Made by a program: the position numbers and the translations under genes | Assembly: GCA_947461105.1 (NCBI GenBank) | Contig: CANHIG010000010.1 | Span: 1-35,758 of the forward strand | DNA: 35,758 bases | Source of the DNA: Bacteroidota bacterium | GTDB lineage: Bacteria; Bacteroidota; Bacteroidia; Chitinophagales; LD1 | Direction of reading: 5' to 3' | The notes under the pieces: model-generated | The model's input: only the letters and a program-made list of their open reading frames with translations | What the model was told of the DNA's origin: nothing | Database searches by the model: none | Shown: piece by piece, positions 15,890 to 22,652 of the stretch | Layout: every line of letters starts with the position of its first letter | How positions within the stretch are numbered: the stretch's first letter is position 1

Positions 15890-17908
15890 TTACTCGATTT
15901 TTACCATCCTGCTCTTATAGCTCTTTTCCTCACAGTTGATTGATAGAATATAGACTCCAGCATGTAAATCTGAAGTATTAATATGTAAATCATTCGAGCT
16001 CTTCTCTGCTATTTTTCTGTCGTAAACTTTTTGACCTGCAACATTTAAAATTTCCAATGAAAAAGGTTTGCCATTAAGCTGACTGATATCTATTACCGCC
16101 TCATCTTTTACAGGATTTGGATATACTGCTATTTGATTTTCTTCAATTTTATCAATACCGGTAGTATTTACACTATCATTCTCCCAGGCATAATCAATAG
16201 TAGTAGTATCAAAAACAATTTTAGCGTAGTATGTAGATTTCTTGTTTACAGAATCATAGTATCGTTGCTCTTCAAATTGAGATTGATGAACTATAGTTTG
16301 GAAGTTGGAAAAGCTGCCATACATAGTAGAGTCGCCAACTACCACCACCCATGCCTGTCCATCAGTATTATAATTGCAAGCCGGCACTCCGCTTATATAA
16401 TCGGTACAATAACGCCTCACGGCAGCAAAGCGATTTTGCTGACGGCCAATTATCCAAAGGCTATCATAAACTACCTGATCGAAATCATTTGTTGCCCATC
16501 GAAGTGCTACTTCATTATGGGTATATGGTAAAATATCCGGCTTAGGCTCTGGACGATACATAAGTAATGCAATATTTTTCTTTTGCTTTACATAAGGCAA
16601 ATGCTCGTTATTATTGGAACCTCCGCCTGCATTCCAAGTAGAATCTACCTGCCCGGATGCAACATAAACAGCAGTAGTGCCAACATTGGCAACACAAGGA
16701 AATTGCTGATAACCTAGCTTACCTTTCCAGTAATCTTGAATAGAAGATAGGGTAATGGAATTATGTTTGAAAATAGCAATATCCTCTCCGCAAAGCAAAC
16801 TGCTCTTTGAAGCTACACCAAGATACTCTGCTATATTAGGAAATGCCGGAGGGCTAATATTACGTAGCGAGTAAAAAGGTTGAAAATCAACATGTTTCCA
16901 CATATTGGAGTCTACCAACAACTGACCTGTTTCCTGAGCAACTCTTGGATGAAAATATCCGCCAAAACTCCATTGTGCAATAGTTCTATCAAGAGGATAT
17001 AGTGAATCGTTGATTACAAAGCTACTATCCAATGAATGACCATTTTTATACAAAGTATCTAACGTAGCGCTCCATGATGTTGAAATGCTATCTGTAAACA
17101 AAGAAGATGTGGCTAAAAAAACGCCACCATGAGACGCGCTTGTAGGAGCCGATCCAAACCCAGTAAGCATGTAAATGAGGTTATTGTGGTTTTGATCGTA
17201 TGGTGAATCATATTTACCCGTATAATTTCTTCCTGCTGCTGGAAAAAAAACGCCTTTATCATTTGTTACCATCAGTATGCTCTTTAGCAAACGCGTTGCG
17301 GCTTGACTTGCCAGATTCTTAATTTCAACATCCTGAGAAAAGTCAGCAAGATTTAGTAACCCACTCAAGCAGTATGGCGCATACACTGAAGAGAAAAACT
17401 CATAAAACCCATACTTAATTTTTACACGCAAATAGTGACGAAGTCTACTGCTCAAATGAGGATCTATAGCTTTACCATACTTTTCATGAAGCAGCCAATC
17501 TGAAGACATCCATTGAATCATGTGATTTTCTGACCAATAACCGCGAAGTGTATCCCCATAATTTATCCAATAAGGCAGCGAATTCACTGCTGTTAGAATC
17601 TGGCTGTTATATGTAGTGTTACTTTGAGCATTAGTTAGGAAAAGTATTCGAACAAGTTTTACTAAATCAAAATCAACAGTGCCGTGAGTAGTAATACCGA
17701 CAGTCATGCCGTCTAAAGCTGACTGATTAAGCGGTTGATTCTTATACGCCTGAAGCACTATCGCGTGATCTGAAAAATGAGCTAATGAGCTATCGATATA
17801 TGCAAGTCTTCTGTTTTCATACACTGGATTATTGGCATATAAAAAAGATGTTGCGCTATTAAATGCCAACAATATTGACAATGAGATTAAGAGCAAGAAA
17901 CGATTCAT
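15890..17908 (-). CDS. Large T9SS-exported protein, possible polysaccharide-lyase-like fold
   Basis: The 672-residue protein has a signal peptide (about 1-25, ending SFLYA) and a C-terminal type A T9SS sorting domain over about the last 80 residues (IAVYPNPVKDEAVIDISQ; GQKVYDRKI; HAGVYILSI; final RMVKIE). It should therefore cross the outer membrane through the type IX system. The N-terminal half is helix-rich with SENHMIQWMSSDWLLHEKYG and AAGRNYTGKYDSPYDQNHNN, in the manner of alpha/alpha-toroid carbohydrate-active enzymes such as heparinase-like lyases. The middle is beta-rich (residues about 330-560). I cannot assign a family or catalytic residues with certainty. A flanking gene of related function is not visible. 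Confidence 0.75.
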   Translation of the reverse strand: MNRFLLLISLSILLAFNSATSFLYANNPVYENRRLAYIDSSLAHFSDHAIVLQAYKNQPLNQSALDGMTVGITTHGTVDFDLVKLVRILFLTNAQSNTTYNSQILTAVNSLPYWINYGDTLRGYWSENHMIQWMSSDWLLHEKYGKAIDPHLSSRLRHYLRVKIKYGFYEFFSSVYAPYCLSGLLNLADFSQDVEIKNLASQAATRLLKSILMVTNDKGVFFPAAGRNYTGKYDSPYDQNHNNLIYMLTGFGSAPTSASHGGVFLATSSLFTDSISTSWSATLDTLYKNGHSLDSSFVINDSLYPLDRTIAQWSFGGYFHPRVAQETGQLLVDSNMWKHVDFQPFYSLRNISPPAFPNIAEYLGVASKSSLLCGEDIAIFKHNSITLSSIQDYWKGKLGYQQFPCVANVGTTAVYVASGQVDSTWNAGGGSNNNEHLPYVKQKKNIALLMYRPEPKPDILPYTHNEVALRWATNDFDQVVYDSLWIIGRQQNRFAAVRRYCTDYISGVPACNYNTDGQAWVVVVGDSTMYGSFSNFQTIVHQSQFEEQRYYDSVNKKSTYYAKIVFDTTTIDYAWENDSVNTTGIDKIEENQIAVYPNPVKDEAVIDISQLNGKPFSLEILNVAGQKVYDRKIAEKSSNDLHINTSDLHAGVYILSINCEEKSYKSRMVKIE

Positions 17909-18082
17909 AATGATTTGTTTTAGGATTAGAAAATTAAACTACTAAGCAATATACTCAAACTAATTTCAAAACCTGAATGCAAATTTTTAGCAACCCCAAA
18001 AGGGACTGTTAAATCATGGCCAACAAGTGATTTTTTTGCTTGAACTGATGTAGTAGAAACCATTTCTAGAGAATACTCGCGC

Positions 18083-18664
18083 TTATTTTTCTGCAAGTGC
18101 CGTTTTACTTTCTATACGGGAGAGGATTCTCTTCATAGAGTTTTTGAGAAAAGAATGATCGTTGAAGACACGGGCAAACATCAAACTACCCTCAATCTCT
18201 GCCACACTCCGCTCTGCCAATTCATTAGCAACTTGTTCGGAATATTTGTCCAGATAAATTGTCTTTATGGCATGAAAGAAATCGGTGAAAAATTGTTTTA
18301 CCAAATCAGCAAATTCAGGAATCATGAGTGCGGTTTCAACACCTACATTTCCCATCAATGAGCCTGTTTCTTCATCCATAAATATCCGCTCTGCACTCTC
18401 AAAAAGCAATTCCAGACGCTTGGTAGGCGAAAGTTTTTTGTTGTAGGCATGAGCAAACACGGTATCTTTGAAGTATTGATGCACAGTTACAATTACCTTT
18501 TTCATCAACTCCTCTTTGCTTGGGAAATAGTGATATAAGCTGCCTTTTTGCAAGCCGCATGCAGTGGCAATATCTGACATAGATGTGTGGTAATAGCTCT
18601 TCTTTCTGAACAATTTCAGTGACTGCAATATGATTAAACTCTCATCTACTTTCTGCTTTGGCAT
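18083..18664 (-). CDS. TetR/AcrR family transcriptional regulator
   Basis: The protein is 193 residues from the ATG at 18664. Its N-terminal helix-turn-helix is typical (SLKLFRKKSYYHTSMSDIAT, then CGLQKGSLYHYFPSKEELM). The C-terminal ligand domain is of the YcdC/TetR_C-like kind (FESAERIFMDEETGSLMGN; VAEIEGSLMFARVFND). An in-frame ATG at 18784 would add 40 residues but would swallow the promoter and the palindromic operator candidate, so I reject it. The regulator is divergent from clpP, separated by about 155 bases that hold CAAACGTTTG (18704-18713), a plausible operator. TetR proteins usually repress themselves and a neighbour; whether clpP is a target is inference. Confidence 0.9.
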   Translation of the reverse strand: MPKQKVDESLIILQSLKLFRKKSYYHTSMSDIATACGLQKGSLYHYFPSKEELMKKVIVTVHQYFKDTVFAHAYNKKLSPTKRLELLFESAERIFMDEETGSLMGNVGVETALMIPEFADLVKQFFTDFFHAIKTIYLDKYSEQVANELAERSVAEIEGSLMFARVFNDHSFLKNSMKRILSRIESKTALAEK

Positions 18665-18676
18665 AACTATTGACCG

Positions 18677-18713
18677 TAAATTTAAACCGATGTTGTTATT
18701 TACCAAACGTTTG
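18677..18713 (-). promoter_or_regulatory. TetR gene promoter overlapped by a palindromic operator candidate
   Basis: On the minus strand TTTG (18704-18707) and TAAATTTA (18677-18684, one mismatch to TAnnTTTG) are separated by 19 bases. The 10-base perfect palindrome CAAACGTTTG (18704-18713) covers the -33 element. This is the expected layout for autorepression by a TetR protein. The same palindrome lies just upstream of a clpP-directed -7 element. Confidence 0.45.
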
Positions 18714-18726
18714 TTTGAAAAGAAAC

Positions 18727-18734
18727 TAAATTTG
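18727..18734 (+). promoter_or_regulatory. -7 element directed towards clpP
   Basis: TAAATTTG is an exact TAnnTTTG match on the plus strand, about 88 bases before the clpP ATG. A -33 TTG at the usual distance is not obvious (TTG cores lie 9, 13 and 31 bases away), so this is a weaker call. The operator candidate at 18704-18713 lies roughly in its -33 region. Confidence 0.35.
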
Positions 18735-18821
18735 AAGAATTGTTGTTTTATGGCAACTTTCTCAAATAAGTTTTGGTAATCCAATATTTATTTAAATTTT
18801 TGAACACAAACAAATAAACTA

Positions 18822-19529
18822 ATGAATATCAAAGAAGCCGAAGACTTTAAAAACTATGCAGTAAGACACCGCGGACTCAGCAGCATGCATGTAGAAAAAT
18901 ACATGAGCTCCATAAGACCGCAGGGAATAGATAATATGACCAGAACCGTGATTGAAGAAAGACCCATGCCTTTCAGAGAAGTAGATGTTTTTTCGCGATT
19001 GATGATGGATAGGATTATTTTCTTAGGCACAGAAATAAATGATTACATAGCGAGCATCATTCAAGCTCAGTTACTTTTTTTGGAGTCGAGCGATAATCGC
19101 TCAGACGTTCAAATTTACATTAACTCGCCCGGTGGTGAGGTATATTCCGGTTTAGGAATTTATGACACCATGCAGTATGTAAATATGGATGTGGCTACAA
19201 TATGTACAGGAGTGGCGGCATCTATGGCGGCAGTGATTTTGTGTGCAGGTGAGCATGGCAAAAGAACCGCATTGAAGCACGCCAGAGTGATGATTCATCA
19301 ACCTCTTGGTGGAATTGGTGGAAAAACGAGCGATATCATGATTTCGGTAAATGAAATGCGCAAAATAAAAGATGAACTATATGAAATTCTTGCCAATCAC
19401 AGCGGACAATCTTTAGAAAAAGTAGCTAAAGACTCAGACCGCGACTATTGGATGCGTGCTCAGGAAGCTAGAGAATATGGTATGATTGATGAAGTGCTGA
19501 TTAGAAGTAATTCAAAAGCGAAAAACTAA
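18822..19529 (+). CDS. clpP: ATP-dependent Clp protease proteolytic subunit ClpP
   Basis: ClpP is the barrel-shaped serine protease that degrades proteins unfolded and fed to it by ClpX or ClpA/C. The 235-residue product has the complete catalytic triad with canonical spacing: S134 (GVAASMAA), H159 (RVMIHQPLGG) and D208 (SDRDYW). IYINSPGGEVYSGLGIYD is the usual substrate-binding strand. The N-terminus is about 35-40 residues longer than the E. coli mature form and contains a Met/Arg-rich segment; it may be a propeptide. clpX follows after 39 bases, so the two form an operon. Gene, order and orientation all agree with a ClpXP unit; regulation may involve the divergent TetR gene. Confidence 0.97.
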   Translation: MNIKEAEDFKNYAVRHRGLSSMHVEKYMSSIRPQGIDNMTRTVIEERPMPFREVDVFSRLMMDRIIFLGTEINDYIASIIQAQLLFLESSDNRSDVQIYINSPGGEVYSGLGIYDTMQYVNMDVATICTGVAASMAAVILCAGEHGKRTALKHARVMIHQPLGGIGGKTSDIMISVNEMRKIKDELYEILANHSGQSLEKVAKDSDRDYWMRAQEAREYGMIDEVLIRSNSKAKN

Positions 19530-19568
19530 ACAACCATTTTGACCTAACCGACATCTTACTAAGTGTAT

Positions 19569-20807
19569 ATGGCAACAAAAAAAGAAATAGAGCAATCATG
19601 CTCCTTTTGTGGAAGAAAAAAAAAGGAGACACAAATTCTGATTACTGGTCTTGAAGGACAGATTTGTGATCAGTGTGTGGCTCAGGCTCAGCATATCATC
19701 AATGATGAGCTTCATAACAAAAATAAAAAAACTGCATTTAGCCTGCCTGGAGGCATTAAACCTAAAGATATCACAAAGTTTTTAGACCAGTTTGTAATCG
19801 GACAATCAGAAGCAAAAAAATATCTTTCAGTAGCTGTTTATAATCACTACAAAAGATTGAACCAACGCAAAGACGATGATGTAGAAATTGAAAAGTCTAA
19901 TATCCTCATTGCCGGAAGAACAGGAACCGGAAAAACACTTTTTGCAAAAAGCATTGCCAAGTTTCTGAACGTACCTTTCACTATTGTAGATGCTACTGTT
20001 TTTACAGAAGCAGGCTATGTAGGAGAAGATGTAGAAAGCATTTTATCCCGTTTGCTTCAAAGTTGTGATTATGATATTGAAGCTGCACAGCGTGGCATTA
20101 TCTATATTGATGAAGTAGATAAAATTTCGCGAAAAAGCGATAACCCTTCTATTACACGTGATGTTTCAGGAGAAGGGGTTCAGCAGGCTTTACTGAAATT
20201 GCTTGAAGGAACGGATGTATTGGTACCACCACAAGGCGGCAGAAAACACCCTGATGCCAAGATGGTGAAGCTGAATACATCTAATATACTTTTTATTTGC
20301 GGTGGTGCATTTGATGGCATTGAGCGCCTTATCTCTTCTCGACTGAATCAAGCAAAAATCGGCTTCAAAAAAGGAGATGAAAAAGACCTTTTGGACACCA
20401 CAAATTTTCTACAATTTATTTCACCGGCAGATTTGAGGTCGTTTGGGCTTATTCCGGAACTTATTGGACGTTTACCGATTTTGGTCCATCTGGATCCATT
20501 GAATGAGGAAACATTGATGGCTATTCTTTCAGAACCCAAAAATGCACTACTTAAGCAATATCATAAACTCTTTCAGCTCGAAGGAATTGACTTGGAATTT
20601 ACTGAAGAGGCAAAACATTTTATGGTGGAAAAAGCTTTAGAGTTTAATTTGGGAGCAAGAGGATTGAGAGCTATCTGTGAAACAATAATCACCGATGCTA
20701 TGTATGACCTGCCTTCTGAAAAAGGCATCACAGAGTTTACTATTGACAAGAAATATTGCGAAGAGAAATTTTCAAAATCAGCAGCCAGAAAATTAATGGC
20801 TGCTTAG
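19569..20807 (+). CDS. clpX: ATP-dependent unfoldase ClpX
   Basis: ClpX is the hexameric AAA+ unfoldase that recognises tags such as the tmRNA (SsrA) tag and threads substrates into ClpP. From the ATG at 19569 it has 412 residues (an in-frame GTG two codons upstream is less likely). Features: C4 zinc domain (C11, C14, C33, C36); Walker A GRTGTGKT (116-123); pore-1 loop GYVGEDVES; Walker B IIYIDEVDKI; RKH loop GRKHP; ClpP-docking IGF loop (AKIGFKK); and sensor 2 GARGLR. All functional loops for ssrA-tag binding and ClpP docking are intact. The Arg at the second P-loop position is unusual; Pro or Glu is more common. The tmRNA gene starts 85 bases downstream. Confidence 0.97.
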   Translation: MATKKEIEQSCSFCGRKKKETQILITGLEGQICDQCVAQAQHIINDELHNKNKKTAFSLPGGIKPKDITKFLDQFVIGQSEAKKYLSVAVYNHYKRLNQRKDDDVEIEKSNILIAGRTGTGKTLFAKSIAKFLNVPFTIVDATVFTEAGYVGEDVESILSRLLQSCDYDIEAAQRGIIYIDEVDKISRKSDNPSITRDVSGEGVQQALLKLLEGTDVLVPPQGGRKHPDAKMVKLNTSNILFICGGAFDGIERLISSRLNQAKIGFKKGDEKDLLDTTNFLQFISPADLRSFGLIPELIGRLPILVHLDPLNEETLMAILSEPKNALLKQYHKLFQLEGIDLEFTEEAKHFMVEKALEFNLGARGLRAICETIITDAMYDLPSEKGITEFTIDKKYCEEKFSKSAARKLMAA

Positions 20808-20892
20808 TTTCTAAGAGAAGGCATTAAACCTTACGAGTAGTTTTAAGTCGAAAGCAAAAATAGAGCGGAAGCTCAACTGTTTTTTGAAATAT

Positions 20893-21262
20893 GGGGCTGA
20901 CAGGTATTGACGGGAAGTTATGTCGGTAAATTTGCATGCAGTGCGTGTGTGTAGCACTTTAATCCATTGCACAGAACATTCAAATGGCGAAGAAACTTTC
21001 GCTATGGCTGCTTAATCTAAGAGATTAACCACCATTTTCTCCTCGCTTGAGGTATCATACACAGCGGGCTTGAAATCAAAAAACTGATACTCATCCGAAA
21101 TGTGCTTCATTCACACATTAGGAGAAATTTGACGAATGTAAGGAAATGACAGGTGGGTTTCTTGACCAGCTCATTTCCCGACAACCAACTAAGGAACTAA
21201 GCATGTAGTAGATTTATCCTCATCTTGTCCGGACGCGGGTTCAAATCCCGCCAGCTCCACCA
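20893..21262 (+). ncRNA. ssrA: tmRNA (ssrA), trans-translation RNA
   Basis: The 5' end GGGGCTGA and the 3' end CAGCTCCACCA form the 7-bp tRNA-like acceptor stem, and the CCA is encoded. The T arm (GGACGCGGGTTCAAATCCCGCC) lies at the 3' end. The 370-base length fits one-piece tmRNA. The tag reading frame starts with GGC at 20986 and encodes GEETFAMAA before the stop at 21013-21015. tmRNA rescues ribosomes stalled on broken mRNAs and adds this tag for degradation by ClpXP, which is encoded directly upstream. The alanine-rich end (AMAA) is the ClpX recognition part. No exact TAnnTTTG element is seen before it, so it may be read from clpX or from a diverged promoter. Confidence 0.96.
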
Positions 21263-21277
21263 ATATATAATTGTGCT

Positions 21278-22195
21278 ATGATAAAAAAACACCTTTTTGC
21301 ATTTTGGCACAGTTTCACAAACAGTTTCAGATTATTTACCAAGCATGATACGCTAACTCTTGGTGCTGCGCTCTTCTATTACACTGGGTTTTCGCTCATC
21401 CCTATTATTATCATTGTAATATCAATAGCCGGCTCTATCCTTGGTCCGCACGCTGTGCAAGGAGAATTAAAAAATCAACTTGCAGATTTATTGGGCAATC
21501 AAAACGCACTTCAACTTGAAGATATTATTAAAGCAGTTTACAAGCCCGGAGATAACTGGTTTGGCACTGGCATAGCACTAATATTATTGCTCGTAGGTGC
21601 TACAAGTGTATTCAGTCAGTTACACACTTCATTAAATTTGATTCGGGGTGTAAAACATATAGAACAAAAACCGTTTCTGAAATTTTTCACTACGCGATTA
21701 TTTTCGTTCGCTATGATTGTATGCCTCTCATTTTTGCTATTAATTTCCTTTATGGCACATGCAGTGCTCACAGCATTTGCAAACTATCTGAGTGCTTTTA
21801 TGCCTGATGTTTCCCTGTTCTTGCTCAACAGCCTAAACTTCACGATAGCCTACGCATTTACGGCACTGCTGTTTGCTTTGGTATTCAAATATATGTCTGA
21901 TGCAGACATTTCCTGGAGGAGTATCTGGCCGGGTGCTTTGTTCACTGCATTGCTTTTTGTAATTGGTAAATACCTGATGGGATTGTATTTCGGCAAACTG
22001 AAAATAGATGACGGATATGGTGCCGCAGGCTCGATTGTGTTATTGCTTACCTGGGTTTTTTATTCTTCACAAATTGTTTTCTTCGGTGCGGAATTTACTC
22101 ATGCGCTAGCTGCTGAACATGGCAAAATGCTCGATCCTATAAAGATATTACCGGATGCTGATGAAGAGGTGTTACAGACGCATATAACTATTTAA
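21278..22195 (+). CDS. YihY/BrkB family membrane protein
   Basis: A 305-residue integral membrane protein with about six helices. The family signature is clear: LTLGAALFYYTGFSLIPIII near the start, ATSVFSQLHTSLNLI in the middle, and GAAGSIVLLLTWVFYSSQIV, then FFGAEFTHA near the end. YihY proteins were once named RNase BN in error; their function is not established, and transport or envelope roles are proposed. The ATG lies only 15 bases after the 3' CCA of tmRNA, leaving no room for a separate promoter outside the tmRNA gene. The gene may therefore be expressed from the tmRNA transcript. It converges on arfB across 21 bases. Confidence 0.92.
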   Translation: MIKKHLFAFWHSFTNSFRLFTKHDTLTLGAALFYYTGFSLIPIIIIVISIAGSILGPHAVQGELKNQLADLLGNQNALQLEDIIKAVYKPGDNWFGTGIALILLLVGATSVFSQLHTSLNLIRGVKHIEQKPFLKFFTTRLFSFAMIVCLSFLLLISFMAHAVLTAFANYLSAFMPDVSLFLLNSLNFTIAYAFTALLFALVFKYMSDADISWRSIWPGALFTALLFVIGKYLMGLYFGKLKIDDGYGAAGSIVLLLTWVFYSSQIVFFGAEFTHALAAEHGKMLDPIKILPDADEEVLQTHITI

Positions 22196-22200
22196 GCACC

Positions 22201-22218
22201 AAAACTTAATATAGTTTT
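22201..22218. terminator. Weak bidirectional hairpin between yihY and arfB
   Basis: AAAACT (22201-22206) and AGTTTT (22213-22218) form a 6-bp AT-rich stem with a 6-base loop between two convergent genes, overlapping the arfB stop codon. The position suits a terminator but the stem is weak. Confidence 0.3.
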
Positions 22219-22630
22219 ACTCCCTACCAATCCTCAGCACACTTCTGCTTTTCTTTATCTCCCCTCTTTTTTCTTTTGCTTTTATCCGCTCGTTCACAGC
22301 TGCCTTAGAAGGTTTCGTTGGCTTTCTCTTTTTCTTTTCTTTGAAAGCAACAACCAAAAGTTTTTCAAACTTTCTAACAGCCACTTCCTTATTTTTCAGT
22401 TGAGAACGATGGGTGTCGCAGGCTATGCCGAACAACCCTTTCTTATTAATATTTGCAACAAGTTTTAACTTGAGTAACGATTTTTGCTCGTCATCAAACG
22501 CATCAGAATCATCAATACTCCAAATCAATTCTACTCTTGTTTCAACCTTATTTACATGTTGCCCACCAGCACCGCTGCTACGAGATGTTTTCCATTTGAT
22601 TTCAGGCAATATTTTCCCTATGTCAATCAT
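22217..22630 (-). CDS. arfB: Alternative ribosome-rescue factor ArfB (peptidyl-tRNA hydrolase, GGQ protein)
   Basis: A 137-residue protein of the ArfB/YaeJ (ICT1-like) family. It carries the catalytic GGQ motif in SRSSGAGGQHVNKVETRVEL, where GGQ hydrolyses peptidyl-tRNA, and a very basic C-terminal tail (KEKKKRKPTKPSKAAVNERI, then KAKEKRGEIKKSRSVLRIG) that enters the empty mRNA channel of stalled ribosomes. It lacks the codon-recognition domain of RF1/RF2, as expected. It rescues stalled ribosomes without a tag and is usually the backup for tmRNA, whose gene lies under 1 kb away on the opposite strand. It lies 22 bases downstream of the oligopeptidase gene in the same direction, so the two may be co-transcribed. 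Confidence 0.94.
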   Translation of the reverse strand: MIDIGKILPEIKWKTSRSSGAGGQHVNKVETRVELIWSIDDSDAFDDEQKSLLKLKLVANINKKGLFGIACDTHRSQLKNKEVAVRKFEKLLVVAFKEKKKRKPTKPSKAAVNERIKAKEKRGEIKKSRSVLRIGRE

Positions 22631-22652
22631 CAGGAACTCTGTTTAAATCATT

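Noticed and set aside
18665-18784. 40-residue N-terminal extension of the TetR protein
   Set aside because: It would run through the promoter and operator candidate, and the helix-turn-helix begins normally after the ATG at 18664.
20863-20885. Short GAGC-GGAA-GCTC hairpin with a T tract before tmRNA as a clpX terminator
   Set aside because: The stem is only 4 bp and the T tract is offset by five bases. It could be part of the tmRNA leader; too weak to call.
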